A stretch of DNA of 64,000 nt, taken from the NCBI GenBank assembly GCA_026413225.1, contig CM048591.1, positions 45,575,803 through 45,639,802 on the forward strand, written 5' to 3'. This stretch comes from Otis tarda. Its lineage: Eukaryota > Chordata > Aves > Otidiformes > Otididae. A model generated the notes under the pieces. That model was not told where the DNA came from and searched no databases. It worked only from the letters and a program-made list of their open reading frames with translations. A program made the translations under genes and the position numbers. Shown in pieces: positions 50,274 to 63,327 of the stretch; the first letter of the stretch is position 1; each line of letters begins with the position of its first letter.

Positions 50274-51800
50274 GAGATAATCTGAGGCAGATTATCTGAG
50301 GACAGGGAGAGATCCTTAAAGTTACCATTGCTGGCAAAACAGATTCGACTTGGGGAAAACTATTTTTTTATTATTAAAATCAAAGCAGGATAATGAGAAA
50401 GAGAACAAGATGGTCCAGAAGAGGGCCATGAAGATGATAAGACGGCTGGAGCACCTTTCCTATGAGGACAGGCTGAGAGAGTTGGGGCTGTTCAGCCCGG
50501 AGAAGAGGAGGCTCTGGGGAGACCTTATAGTGTTCTTCCAGTACCTCAAGGGAGCCTACAAGAAAGATGGGGAGAGGCTGTTCAGTACGGCCTGTTGTAA
50601 TAGGACGAGGGGTAATGGTTTTAAAATAGAGGGGGGTAGATTTAGATTGGATACTAGGAAAAAAATTTTACGCTGAGGGTTGTAGAACACTGGAACAGGT
50701 TGCCCAGAGAGGCAGTGGATACCCCATCCCTGGAAACAACGTTCAAGGCCCAGTTGAACAAGGCTCTGAGCAACCTGATCTGGTTGGAGATGTCCCTGGT
50801 CCTTGCAGGGGGGTTGGACTAGATGACCTTTGAAGGTCCCTTCCGACCCTAACCATTCTTTGATTCTATGAGTCTAAGATAACCTCCCCTCTCCCTCTCC
50901 CTCTTCCTGGGCTTAACATTATCTCTACCACCTTGCCTCCCTGAGGAGCACAGAAGGGAAGAGGGAATGGGGGTTATGGTCAGTTCATCACATGTTGTTT
51001 TACACTGCTCCTTTCTCTTCAGGGCAAAACCTCCTCACATTCCTCCCCTGCTCCAGTGTGGGGTCCCTCCCATGGGCTACAATCCTTTGTGAACTGTTCT
51101 GGCATGGGTCATTTCTTCCACGGGGTGCAGTCGCTCCAGAATAGCTGCCCCAGTGGACCCTCCACGGGCTACAGCCTCCTTCAGGCATCCGCCTGCCCCA
51201 GCGTGGGGTCCTCCAGGGGCTGAAGGCGGATCTCTGCTCCTCCATGGGCTGCAGGGGGACAGCATGCCTCACCATGGCCATCACCATATGCTGCACGGGA
51301 ATCTCAGACTGGAGCAGCATTACTCCTGCCCCTCCTTCACTGACCTTGGCGTCTGCAGCTGTTCCTCTCACAAGAAAAATTCTTCACAATTGGCTCAGGC
51401 AGACGCCTCTTAGGATCCTTTCTACATCTCATTCACATCTCATCTCCTCTCCACTTCTTGCAGCCGGGCTGGGCTGAGTTGGGCCCAGACGGCCGTCCGG
51501 CAGGAGGCCAGACGGTGAAGGCCTCAAGGCCCACAAGGCTTGCATCTCCCCCTCTTTGCCCTCACTCAATGTCTTCACGTCTTCACATCTTCTCCCCTTT
51601 TTTTTTTTTTTTTTCTGTTTTTCCCCTTCTTAAATACGTTATCACAGAGGTGTTATCAGGGAACATTCTGTCACCAGTTGGCTCAGCCCTGGCCAGCAGT
51701 GGGTTTGCCCTAGGCCCGGCCGAGTCTACTGGACAAAGGGAAAACTACTTCTAGAAGCTTCTTACAGAAGAAGCTTTGAAAATTAGTGGCTACCACTGTA
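50274..51800 (-). mobile_element. Long avian ERV LTR, minus orientation, interrupted by CR1
   Basis: The segments 50274-50411 and 50876 to about 51800 are one LTR related to that at 47701-48209 but inverted. Shared blocks include GCAGGATAATGAG, GACTTGGGGAAAAC, AACATTATCTCTACC and GGTCAGTTCATCACA. Read on the minus strand it has a long U3, a GTATTTAAG TATA-like box (rc at 51629-51637), an A17 run (T17 at 51598-51614) and an AATAAA (rc at 50368-50373). The last 120 or so bases present in the other LTR are missing. The right edge near 51.8 kb is uncertain and no target duplication of the LTR was found. No internal proviral genes adjoin it. Confidence 0.8.
50412..50875 (+). mobile_element. CR1 LINE inserted in the LTR, with 5-bp target duplication
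   Basis: The 464-bp, 5'-truncated CR1 begins in the C-terminal coding part ([40 protein letters not shown]) and keeps that frame to about 50676. The 3' UTR follows, with one ATTCTATG-type tail unit. AAGAT stands on both sides (50407-50411 and 50876-50880), and the LTR sequence is continuous once CR1 and one AAGAT are removed. The insertion is thus younger than the LTR. Confidence 0.93.
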
Positions 51801-54800
51801 GCCTCCCCCCTCACTAAATAAAACCAGAAAAAGAGTCTAACTGAAGTTAATGCATTTTATTTCTTACTGAAAACATTTCTATCAGTTTTTAACTAATTAT
51901 AGGTGGCTACGTGATTGATCAACTCTTCACAGGTCTAAACTACACTTGGTAAGGTTGACTGTGATTTTTATTTGTCATTATTGATCAATGGAAAACACAT
52001 AAATAAAAGAGCCATCCCTTTTGATTGAAACCAGCGGTATCCTATTTTTTTTGTCTCATATAGACCTCGGTCAGGTAAGATCTCTGCTCTACTAGTGGGC
52101 AAAAGAGTGTAGAATTAGACCAAACGTGAAGTGGAAGTGATGCTGAAGACACAAGGAAATTTAAAGGAGGATATGGCCCAGTCGTTACTACTTTTCTTAT
52201 TGAAGAGATATGATCTCACAAACCTGGGCCTCTGCCATGCTTCTGAAGTGAAGTACAAAGCACAATGAGTTTCAGGTTAAGAAATTAATGACTGGAAAAC
52301 TCACAACAAATCTAAAAAAAGAGGCGTCTCTTCAGCTGCTGTTTAAACTATCCATCTAATTCACTATTGTGGCTTGTCATAGAGCTGGTTATTAGTGATG
52401 GAGTTTAGAAGGAGACGGGTAGTTTCATGAACAATAAAAACACAAGTTACAAATGTTATGGTAAGATTAATGTACCTTTGTGCTTTATGGTGCAAACACA
52501 GCTTTGCAGGAACAGAATTTCCCATACCTCCCTTATCTTTTTACTTTGCAAAATTGTTCCTGGTGATTTTTCCTTCCTATTTATTTTTAATTGACTTATG
52601 TATTATTTATTTCCCCATCACTTGCGTTACTGCAGCCACATCAGCCAATTACTCTCTGGACTAATCTGAGGTGATACTGCTAATCCTGGGCTGCCAAATT
52701 CCCTAACCAAAACTTCAGACTCCATGAATCGGTTTACATGGGCAGTACTGATGCTGGTTGTATGTGGCCAATGTTCACCCGTATGTAAGTTTATGTGAAG
52801 AATGTGTGACAGAACTGCCCCTGGCTGTATCTGGTTATATATTACATGATTAGATGGCTATATGGTGAGGGAGAGTATGCACCACTAGACTGCTGCTGAG
52901 AGCTGTGACTCCTAGCTTCAACTTTGTCAGGCAGCGTATGCTGGCTGCCAGACTGTCTTGAGGCTGCTATTCTGTCTCCTCTTGAAATACAGAGCTGCGT
53001 AGTTAAAAGTTATGTCTGACCAGTGTGCTCGTGGTGGCAGAGGGGCTGCAATGAATTAGAAGACACGTGTCAGGATCACACATGAGCATCACCATTTCAT
53101 GACTCACTGCTCTTCTTTTCTGCTTTTTGCTAGTGTTTGGAATTTTTTTGTTGTTGTTGGTGGTTTTTTTTTGGTTTCACTTTGAATACGCTCCATGCAT
53201 GGCTGCCTCAAACTGCTTTTAATATAGTTGAAATAATTTTCATTCTCAGAAGCTGACTCCAAGTCTTCAGGTTACTAATACAAAATGCTCTTTGAAATGC
53301 TAGTTAGAGGCAATGAAAAGCTTGACTAGACTCGAGGACCTAATATGATCCTTCAGAATTGTAGAATATTGAAGTACATTTTTTTTTTTTTTAAAAGCAA
53401 AGAAATTAGGAGGTTATAAAAAATACAGGGCATCTTAAATCTTCACTAAATTCATAACCATAATAAAAGAAAGTCTTGATTGGTGCCTGAGACTTTTGAT
53501 AATATATACCTAAAATGGTCCTTAGTATCTCAAGACTAGGAGTCAGGAAACCTGTGTTATACTTTCTCTGAGGTATTTTTTGACCTTGGTAAGTGACTTC
53601 TTACCACTGTGTTTCTGTTTGTTTTCTTCCATTTGCTTGTCATAGATATTAATGACATTAAAACTGTCCAGTAGAGATCTCTCAATATGTGTTTTCACAG
53701 CATAGCACCACAGAGCTTTATTTGCAGTTCTACATGCTCTGGTAATAATGATGCTAGTATTGTAATACACTGCTAACTTGCAGATCTGGTTTCCAAATAA
53801 CAGTTTTTAACAGTTAACCTTTGAAATCTCAAAAAGCAAATCAAATACGAAGTGTTCAGTATTATTCTACTAGAATGTCAGTGATGTGTTTGTGCCATAT
53901 TCTGAGGTTGAAAAGTTCTGAATTGTGCTTGTTTGAGCTGTAACATAGAAATAGAAATTTTCATTATTTCTGTAAATGTCAGCTTCCTCTGAATTCTGCT
54001 AAGTTGTTAAACTGAAAAACATGTTGCTGTTGCAAATCCTATAGCCTAATCGTATAGAAGTTCCATTTTATTGGGAAGGTAAATGCTTTTTGATTATGTT
54101 ACTCTTGCATTGTGAAGGAAGAATGCATCACAAATTTACTGTTTCTTGCTCAACTATTCTAATCTTTACAGTCTTTCCTAATCTGGATTTAGGTCTTTCA
54201 GAATGGCTGCAAAACAAAAAAAAATTAACAAAAATAAGGAAGTCTTTCCATTCTGTTAATGACTGTTGCTCGTCTCTGAATCCCATCTACTGTTGTATTT
54301 TTCCTTGAGAAAAACTGACAATAGCTATGGTGTTTTGTATGTAGGTGTACAATTGTTTTATTTAGTGGCAAGTAATTTGGAGGTTAATTATTGTATATTA
54401 CTTTACATATATATCTAACTATTTATTTACTTTTTTGACCACTAGTGCATGTTGAACTCAAGACTTTCACTGAGTTATAGACAGTTACATATTCATCTTT
54501 CCATCTTTTCCTAGGTTTCAGTCAGTTTAAGAAATGTGTGTAGTTCACTGTTCTTGTATTAGCTTGTACTTCTCCATATTAGATTTTATTTGCAGTTGTG
54601 AAAATCTTGACAGTTTTAGATGCATGCTGTTAATAATAAATGTTACTCCTTCTAAGTATTTGTTCAGTAGTCACAGTTTTCCTTGTTATATTCAAGGCTT
54701 TTTATGCTCAAAGAGTTACAAAAGTACTTGTAAAATGTCAAATTCATAGAAAATATTATCTAGCATTGCATATGATATACACAAATATGCAGAAGTTTTT

Positions 54801-55515
54801 TGTTGTTTATTATTAAAAACTTACTGGGGGAATATACGTCTCCAGCAGCAACGTGTTGCTAAGTAAAGGTAAGTTACTTCGACTCAAACTGAAAGGGACT
54901 GGGTAGTAAAACACTTGTTTGGAATCTGCTTATTTTGATATAGGATGGAGAAGAAAAAGTGTAAAATGTTTCTGAGCTTGTACTGTTTCAGTATCACGAA
55001 ACCTGATTCTACACAATTTATCTGCTGAGTAACTATACTGGGACAGACCAGGTAACTATCTTATTAGACATCTTTTCCATATTGTTTAAGAGACAGGGGA
55101 CAAAATTTAGCAATGCAAGGAGCATTACGAACCAAGCCTTCAGTTGTGTTTGTGCCTACCTCTTCCTGAGGTACTCTGACTTGATGGGATTTCTGCTAAT
55201 GTAATATAGACCTAGAAGTCTGCCTGAAATATAGCCTTTTGGCTACACTGGGGACCTGGCCCAACGTTTTCTATGCAGTCAATTTTTTTTTTTTAAAAGA
55301 CAATTTCATTAGTGTATAAGAAAAAAAAAAGAGAAAGAAAGAAAAGAAACTTCAAAGAATTTCCAGTAAAAAGTAAATGAGATCTGTAGGCTTGCTACGT
55401 TTCATCTGCAGGTCAGTACCAAAGATCATGTGCCTGGGTGGTTTTACTGGAGGGCCGCAATGTATCCAGTGCCTGTGCCAGTTCTCTGTAAATTCCACAT
55501 CAGGGGAATTCTTCC

Positions 55516-55618
55516 TCATAGAATCATAGAATGGTTAGGGTTGGAAGGGACCTTTAAAGGTCATCTAGTCCAATCCTCCTGTAAGGAGCAGGGACATCTT
55601 TAACTAGATCAGGTTGTT
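55516..55618 (-). mobile_element. CR1 LINE 3' terminal fragment
   Basis: About 100 bp of CR1 3' UTR and tail: on the + strand TCATAGAATCATAGAATGG, then GGTTGGAAGGGACCTTTAAA and CAATCCTCCTGTAAGGAGC, fading after AGATCAGGTTG. It is a very short 5'-truncated insertion with no coding sequence. Confidence 0.92.
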
Positions 55619-58600
55619 AAATAAGTCTTGAAAGCCCAGCTTCATTACAAGATTTCATAAGTAATTCTATGAATAATTATTCGTTTATACTTTTATTTGC
55701 AGCCACTTAGTAAGAACAATAATAATTTAATACCTTAAATTACTTGGGCACACACAGGTTACTCGGACACAGGCTGGATGAATAGAGCAAAATAGCAATG
55801 AAGCACTAAAAACTGAAAGAAGTCATAGCCTCATGCTCTTAATTGCACCAACAAGTTCCTAGAAAGTAGACAAATGTCTATTTGTGAAAAAAAAACCCCT
55901 GCCCACTGTCCATACAACGTGTGTGCCATTCCTCAGCTTTCTTGTCCAGGTCAGAAAAAGATCTCTCCCATGTCTGAGTATTTTATTTGTATTAGCTATG
56001 TTTCTCGTTTTCGCATGTTTGTATCAGAGCAAGACATAAAGCCTCCTAGAAATAGTTATTATATAAAAAACAAAAGAATGCTTTGGGAAGAGATTAACTC
56101 AAAATTTTTCCTGTTAGCTTTGTCACCACCTCAAATAAAGTATATAAAAAACCCCACATGTATCTAACAGCACTACAAGAAAGGAAAGAATCTTGCTATA
56201 ATCCTAGGAAGCCACAAGGCTGTGAACTGTCATGTTCAATTGTTGACAATGTTCTCAGTTGTAGGTTTGTGTACTATCAGTGTCATGCACATACAGTCTG
56301 TGGCATTAAAAGAAAAATAATTTTGATGACAGACATTTTGCAACAGTTTATGCAACTAGATAAGGTCTAATTCCAGATCGGATATGTCACAGGGTGCAAA
56401 ACAGACTTATCACCATTGTAACTTTCCTGAATTTGGGGATTTTCGTTATGAAACTCAAGAACAGATAAATCCATTTCCAAGTTGCAGAGTTCTCCTGCTT
56501 GGTAGCCAGTTAGTGGTATTTGTCGAACTATGCTGGTGTCCAGCTCCACAGCAGGCAACAATCTTGTGCGTTTTAGTGGAGTTGCTCTGTGCCAAGGCAA
56601 GAAGAAGTTGTACCATTTCTGTTTGTAAAGCAAAAGAATAAGGAGGTGTTTATTCCTGGTATTGTAGGAGGCAGCTCACAGATCACAAACCTTCTTACCT
56701 TCACTGCTGAAGTCAGAATGTCTTTTTCCTCTTAATATTCTGTCTTCCACTTACACTTGTAAGCTGGCATTCCGTGAAAGTCTTGTTTCCAAGTTTATCA
56801 GCCTATATGTTTTCAATCTGGTGTAGAAAGCTGTTGTTATTGCCTAGCACCACTATACATATGGTGAAAAAATTTCATCACCAGTCATCAAAATGGTGCT
56901 ACTGTAATAGGTTAGAGCCAGAGAACCACAATCATAGTTTCACTTGAATATTTTTCTCACATTATCTTTATTATTTATTTCACTTCTGTGAATATTATGC
57001 TGTTACTTGGTTCTCTTCTACTGATATCTCTTCAAATATCCTTGATATTTTTTTCCTTTTAAGTGAATGGTTACTATTTTATTAATGTAAAACAAAACCA
57101 CCAACCACTGTGTTATAACTCTTTATTTTTACTGTAAACTTTGTTTATAATATCCTTTGTGTGTGGCTACAGAATAAAATTTCCTTCTCTTTGGATGTTT
57201 TCCCCTTGCCTGACTTTGGCAAGTAGTGAATTACTCTGAGTTTCAGAACGAGCTTGAAGGAACATACTCAGTTTTTAAAATCAGAAGAGTAAATTTACAT
57301 GCTAAAGTCTATCAACATGACAAAACAGAATTGTTGTATATGTTTAAATCAGAATTCAGATAGCACCATTTGAATAGTATCTCTTCAATTGCTGTTGCAT
57401 CTTGGAGCAGAAATGAAAAAAAAATGGTTTTGTCTCTATTCTGTTGTGAAAGTGAGCGATTTTGGTGATCTCTTGGTGAAGGAACAGATTATATCTTAAA
57501 ATAATCTTTTGATATATTAAAGGGACACTTCCTATCCAAACATTCTTGAGAGGTCAGTTAATGCCCATATGATACTGACACTGCTACTCTTCCTCTTCTA
57601 ATGGTTTTAGTTAAAATATACCAAGAGTGTTCACCCAATGTGAGCTACTGGATCCATTGAAGTTGATGAGAAGCCTATAGGTGACTTTTGACAGAGTAGA
57701 GTTTTCCCCTTAATTTAAAAGTTTTTGAGATTTGAAGATCAGATTACTTTCTGATGGCAAAGTGCAATATATATACAGACTGCGTGTAGCTGCAGTAGTA
57801 ATACTATGAAAATTTAATGTAACTAATCAGCATAAATTTATTTTTTGAAACAGTAGACTTGTTTTGGCTTCATCCCAGAAAATCATTAGTCAGGTACTTA
57901 ATTTCGTGCACATTAGTCATCTATTGGCTTGGAACAACTCCTCTACTTACATTGAAACACATGATCCACATTTTTAGAGATTTTGACTGTGTGAAGATAG
58001 TCCTGCTCTTACTGCTATGTGGTTCTTCAACCACCTGTCAATAATCAATACCTGATATTTTTGTAAGCATTGCACATGCAGCCAGCTTTCTCATTCTTTG
58101 CAGACCTAATTATGGTTTATGTACACAAAAACCTACTCTAATAAAAACCAAAATCCCTTTCTATGAACTTTTTATGCTTAGATTATCATAGCTGTAATTA
58201 CTTTATTAGACTTTAAACGTTAGATGTTTCAATGGTAGTGATGCAAAGATGAAATGGGATAATATTAAACTTTCAAACAAACAATTTCGCATCAGAATAA
58301 CAGTGTCTGTCTGTGGATTAAATCTGCAAAAGATTTAGGATTTTAGAATTGTAAAATCAGAATAATGCCATTTGGATGAAGACTTGCTTTATTTGCTTTA
58401 TATTACATTTATTGGAATTTGCTTATCATGTTACCACCAAATGAAGTAATGTTTGAAGTCATGCATTTTTATGCTTCAGAGGGTTTTGTCACAAAATATG
58501 TGAATGAGTACCCTGTTACTAGTGAGTGGGGTTGACTGTTAAATATCTTTGCCTTCTCAAGTTTAAGAGTCCAGTTTGGAAGTCTGAGGCTGGACTGGAC

Positions 58601-58623
58601 TATAAATATACCAGTAGAGAATT

Positions 58624-59485
58624 GTAGAATCATAGAATGATTAGGGTTGGAAGGGACCTTCAAAGGTCATCTGGTCCAACCCCCCTGCAAGGACCAGGGA
58701 CATCACCGACTAGATCAGGTTGCTCAGAGCCACATCCAACCGGGCTTTGAATGTTTCCAGGGAAGGGGCATCCACCACCTCTCTGGGCAACCTGTTTCAG
58801 TGCTCTACAACTCGCATTGTAAAAAAGTTTTTCCTAATGTCTAATCTAAATCTACCTCCCTCTATTTTAAAACCATTACCCCTCGTCCTATCACAACAGG
58901 CCGTACTGAACAGTCTCTTCCCATCTTTCCTGTAGGCCCCCTTGAGGTACTGGAAGACCACTATCAGGTCTGCCCGGAGCCTCCTCTTCTCCAGGCTGAA
59001 CAGCCCCAACTTTCTCAGCCTGTCTTCATAAGAGAGGTGCTCCAGCCCTTTTATCATCTTCATGGCCCTCCTCTGGACCTTCTTCAACTGGTCCATGTCC
59101 TTCTTGTGTTGGGGGCTCCAGAGCTGGATGCAGTACTCTAGGTGGGGTCTCACCAGAGCAGAGTAGAGGGGGAGAATCACCTCCCTTGACCTGCTGGCCA
59201 CGCTCCTCTTGATGCAGCCCAGGATGCAGCTGGCCTTCTGGGCCGCAAGGGCGCATTGCCTGCTCATGTTGAGCTTCTCGTCCACCAGCACTCCCAAGTC
59301 CTTCTCCTCAGGGCTGCTCTCGATCCATTCTCTGCCGAGCCTGTATTTGTGCCTGGGATTGCCCCGACCCAGGTGCAGGACCTTGCACTTGGCCTGATTG
59401 AACTTCATGAGGTTGGCATAGGCCCACCTCTCCAGCCTGGATGGCATCCCTCCCTTCCAGCTTGTCGATGGCACCACACAGCTTG
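58624..59485 (-). mobile_element. CR1 LINE copy with the best-preserved reverse-transcriptase C-terminus
   Basis: One uninterrupted minus-strand frame (58797-59501) carries CR1 ORF2 from [20 protein letters not shown] through [20 protein letters not shown] and [20 protein letters not shown] to TMRVVEH, where a Trp codon has become TGA. No frameshift is seen over about 215 codons of CR1 sequence, so it is young compared with the other copies. It lacks the endonuclease and the catalytic part of the RT. The 5' edge at about 59485 abuts a pair of short palindromes. Confidence 0.94.
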
Positions 59486-59487
59486 AA

Positions 59488-59514
59488 GAAGATATCTTCA
59501 TGAAAGATATCTTC
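59488..59514. repeat. Tandem palindromes at the CR1 5' junction
   Basis: GAAGATATCTTC (59488-59499) is a perfect 12-bp palindrome, and its core AAGATATCTTC is repeated 15 bases on (59504-59514). They lie exactly where the CR1 copy stops matching other copies. Confidence 0.7.
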
Positions 59515-62500
59515 TGCCTCTAAAGATACTTGTACACTGTTCCTTTAATTGTTACTTTTCTCTAGGAATGTCAATGAGATTATAGAAGAGGTTGCAGCTC
59601 CAGTTTTGTGAAAGAAAATTTGGGGATTTGGTTTAAATACATGAGATACCAGTGGGCAAGAGTGCAGTTTGCACCTAGGGTGCTCCTTTGTGATATATAC
59701 TGTACTGCTTTCAGCAAGCTAATGAGATGCTGAGTGCCAATCTATGCCTTTTGGGAGACAACATATGTGATTCTCTGATCCTACTAAAGTGCTACAAAAC
59801 TTCTTTGAATTCCTTGAGTCTGAAATTTCTGGGGAAAAGCATGTTTGTAATGCATTGATAGACATTTCTCTGTTAATCCTTTCTATTTCTTGTCATACGT
59901 TGACTTTAATGGGATGCTGTTTCTGTGGCAGAACATTTGCAATGTAATTGAAAAATACAGTATTTTTGTTGTAAAGCTTGACATGATTTTACACTTTTTC
60001 ATTTGCTGGTGCTAAGCAGAAGGCAAGTCATGATAAACTTGCATACAACCTTATCAGTAAATCCCTTTCATGGCGTAACGCAGAACAGGAATAAAACCAC
60101 ATCCATTAATCAAATAACTTGTTCAGCCCAGAACATAGTGTCCTTTGCTTTCAATTGAAGGTTTAATTATCAGAGGGAAAGAGAAGCAGTGGAGTTCTAC
60201 AATATTATCTGGATTATTTCTATGAACAAAATTATTAAGATAATGCATTAAGCAAAATGAGGTAGTTTGTAAAATAAAAATGACAACAGTGATTAAACAT
60301 AAGGACCACAATAAGTGGGTCCAAGTAGCTAGACTATCAAATACAGCTATTTTTTAAAATGGAACTTATATAAAGCCTATATGCTGATCAATCCAAAGTC
60401 ATATAATAGAGGAAAATTACAAAAATCAATATGAAGCAAAAATAAATTATAACATAAAAATGATAAGCCATGCTTGTTGGAAAATGAAATGTTGTAAAAG
60501 GTACAAAAATCCATCAGTCCTTCAATAAGAAATAAAATACACGGTGTTTTCTTTAGAAAATAAACTGCCATAATTTATAATGTGTTGTATATTACAGGTG
60601 TTTGTTAGTAACATATCAGAGACAGATTAAATAAAAACTCCATTAGGTTTAAACATGCTATAGAAAATGAACCGATTTTGTTAAATATTACCCTAAAAGA
60701 ACAAGTACTGAGGGCTTGCAGCTTACACGATATAATTATGGCTTCATATATTTTGTGGTATACTGAGCCCAACTTCACATCAAGACAGTCCATGACATTG
60801 TATTTTGTTGGTATATTTTTATGGGAGTACAAACTGCTGAAAAATGTAGGTTTTAATCTAATTAGGTATTAAAACTATTTTCAACACTATATGAAAAATG
60901 TCAGAAGCAGCACTGTTTATTAAAAAAAATACTGCTTTATTAAAATTACTTTTAATACTTAATGTAATAAAGCACTTTCAAGAAAACATGTAAAACTAGT
61001 TACTGCTGTTGAAGAAATATCATTTTACCACCCAGAGTTAATGTTACCAAGTTGTTTCAGCGTGACAGGTGACTGCATGTGAAAGCAAAGTGTTTAGGAA
61101 CTTGGGTGAACAGTGATGTTTATTTTAAAATAACCTGCCACTTGATGCTTAGACACTGTGACTTTTCTTCTTTGGGGATGGTTTGAGAACATTTTGGGTG
61201 ACATTGAAGCAGCCTGTGAGACATAGTTTTAATTCTGTGCCTGCTAAATTCCTTTTGAGGAGAGTTTTTTGAAAGAAACGTATCAGCAGTTTTAACAAAA
61301 TTTTTTTTTAAGTGCAGAGAACTTGAAATATTTGCTTGGGATTTGAAACTGCAACAATCACTGGAAGCCACAAAGTAAATGCAGCGTAAAGATGGTGCCA
61401 ATTATTTTCTCTGTTCTCTCATTTCTACAATCTAGAAGAGTCAAAGAGTCAAACAGTCAATCCTGTTCAAAGGGATGTTATGTTTTGTTGGAAAAAAGAT
61501 TAGTATCTGGAAAAATTATTTACAGTATAGGAGTGAGTGTTCATTGCTAGCAGTCAGTCTTCAAAATGACAAAATGGTTTGAAAGTGAGAACTGTGAGAA
61601 TAAAATGTGTGCTTGTCTGTTCTGAATCAGAAGCGAAACATTTCCATGGTAATGCCTCACCAATGTAGTTTCAATGGAGTGGTTAGGAGATTTTGAAATT
61701 ATATCTTTGACTTGAGAAACTCTGAACCTCTATTATATTTTTGAAAGGTAAACTTAATTGTGCAGTCATTTGTAATACAATAACTTCAGTAAATCTCACT
61801 GAAAAGATTTCTCCAAATTTTAATGTCTGGCAGCAATATGAGGTTAAATATAGAAAAAACAAACAAAAAACCTCATGCTCCACAAACAAAAAAAAAACCA
61901 CAGCCAAAAAATCCCAAACTAACTGCCTCTGATACAGCACCAAGTTGTGAATGTAGGTAATTTACATGGCAAGGGTTAAATTAAGATGAAAGTCTGGCAG
62001 TATTGCAGTAAGAAGAAGTATGGCCATAAAATATAAAAAAAATCGGAGTTGATTCCTAATAAATAATAATAATAAAAAAAATTCTCAAGGATCCAGAATA
62101 TATTTTATTAGTTTCTTTTTTTTTTTTCCTTTTTTTTTTTTTGTAATTTATGCTGTTGCTTGCATTTTACTCACTTTGGATTTGGAAAGTATATTAGATT
62201 TGGGGATTTTTGGTTCCTACTTGCTTTCTACATTGTAAGAAACCCTCAGGCAAAGACCAATGAAATTTTTTTACTACTTTGTCTTCTGTATCAGAATCTA
62301 TAGAGCTAGATTGTGATGGTGACATATCATTAGAAGCTCAAAGACATAATTTCCATTCTAAAGTTCTTTTTTTTGGTTAATGTTCATACTCCTTTGATGT
62401 TCACTTTAGCTAGATGTATTGTTTTATGAACACCGGTAGTGTGAATAATTGATTCAGTACCCAGAGAGCTTTATTTAACACATTTATTTCTTTAACAGGT

Positions 62501-63181
62501 GTATTTTACATTTGTAGTTAGCTTTCATTACACTAAAAGTTTATTACTTAAAAATGTAATTCCTTTGAAAAATATTCAAATAAAAAGCTCCAGTGCACCT
62601 TATTATATATTTAGTTTGCAGTATGGAAGATATATTTTTAAAGATCTTTGAAAAGTATTGGGTCAAATTTTCTGTTGGCTTAAATTGACAGTTTTGTTTT
62701 CTAAGCATCTCATAGCAATTTACTCTCAGTGCATAACAGAGCTATAGCAAAGTAAATCTATGTCTTTTCAATGTGAGTTATAAAATATCTGTTTTTGAGA
62801 ATGGTAATCTGTCATCTGTTAATTATGAAAACTGTGGTTTGTCACTTTAGAGTTTAGTTTGTATGTAACCTAGGAAGGAACCAAGCAGTTGTCTTGTTCC
62901 AGCCTTGGTGTCATCTGAAACTGTATTTTTTTTAGAATGAAAAGTTCATTCAGTACTATGACAGTGTTAGAAAGGTGATGAATAATTTGGGAGCTGGTTA
63001 TTTCTGAAATCCTTTTTCCTATAAAATGATGACTAAGAGATAAGATTGGCAAAAAGTTGAGTAAAAAATAATGCAATTCTTATTTTCCCAAGTGCTTTGA
63101 TAGGAGTAAAAATGTTCAATTAATGAAATGTCTTCTTGTATTTGCAAAGTGTAACTAAAATAAGGTATCACTTCTTTCTAG

Positions 63182-63327
63182 CTAAGTAACCTGAAACAAG
63201 TCACAGTTGTGGACGTGTCAGCAAACAAGTTCCATTCTATTCCAATTTGTGTACTCCGGATGTCTAATTTGCAGTGGTTGGATATTAGCAGCAACAACCT
63301 GACAGATCTCCCAGAAGACATAGACAG
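63182..63327 (+). CDS. LRRC2: LRRC2 coding exon 5 (residues 211-258), repeats 5 and part of 6
   Basis: Acceptor CTTCTTTCTAG ends at 63181. The exon reads [20 protein letters not shown], then [20 protein letters not shown] and TDLPEDID, matching mammalian LRRC2 almost residue for residue as I recall it. It completes repeat 4, gives repeat 5 (about 217-239) and opens repeat 6 (240 onward). It stops after two bases of codon 259 (phase 2) at AG|GTAGTT, a weak donor lacking the usual A at +4 and G at +5. At 48 codons it is too short to stand out as an open frame; it was found by its fit to the preceding exon. The remaining roughly 110 residues of the protein lie beyond the window. Confidence 0.94.

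Larger units (their letters stand above)
39897..63181 (+). other. LRRC2: LRRC2 intron 4 (phase 0), 23.3 kb, repeat-rich
   Basis: Bounded by GTAAGA and TTCTTTCTAG. It is the largest intron seen and holds most of the mobile DNA in the window: CR1 copies at 41158, 45643-48436 (interrupted), 50412, 55516 and 58624, and two LTRs at 47701 and about 50274-51800. The stretches 39.9-41.15, 41.45-45.6, 48.45-50.25, 51.85-55.5, 55.65-58.6 and 59.5-63.18 kb are AT-rich, with homopolymer runs (T17 at 43159, two T13 runs at 62115-62142) and no exon, RNA gene or further element that I recognise. Confidence 0.9.

Noticed and set aside
51000..51477. Open frames on both strands rich in Pro, Gly, Ser and His
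   Set aside because: They lie inside the GC-rich LTR and reflect its composition; no start, splice or family evidence supports a protein.
47701..51800. The two related LTRs as the ends of one provirus
   Set aside because: They are in opposite orientation, differ in structure, and no internal retroviral sequence lies between them.
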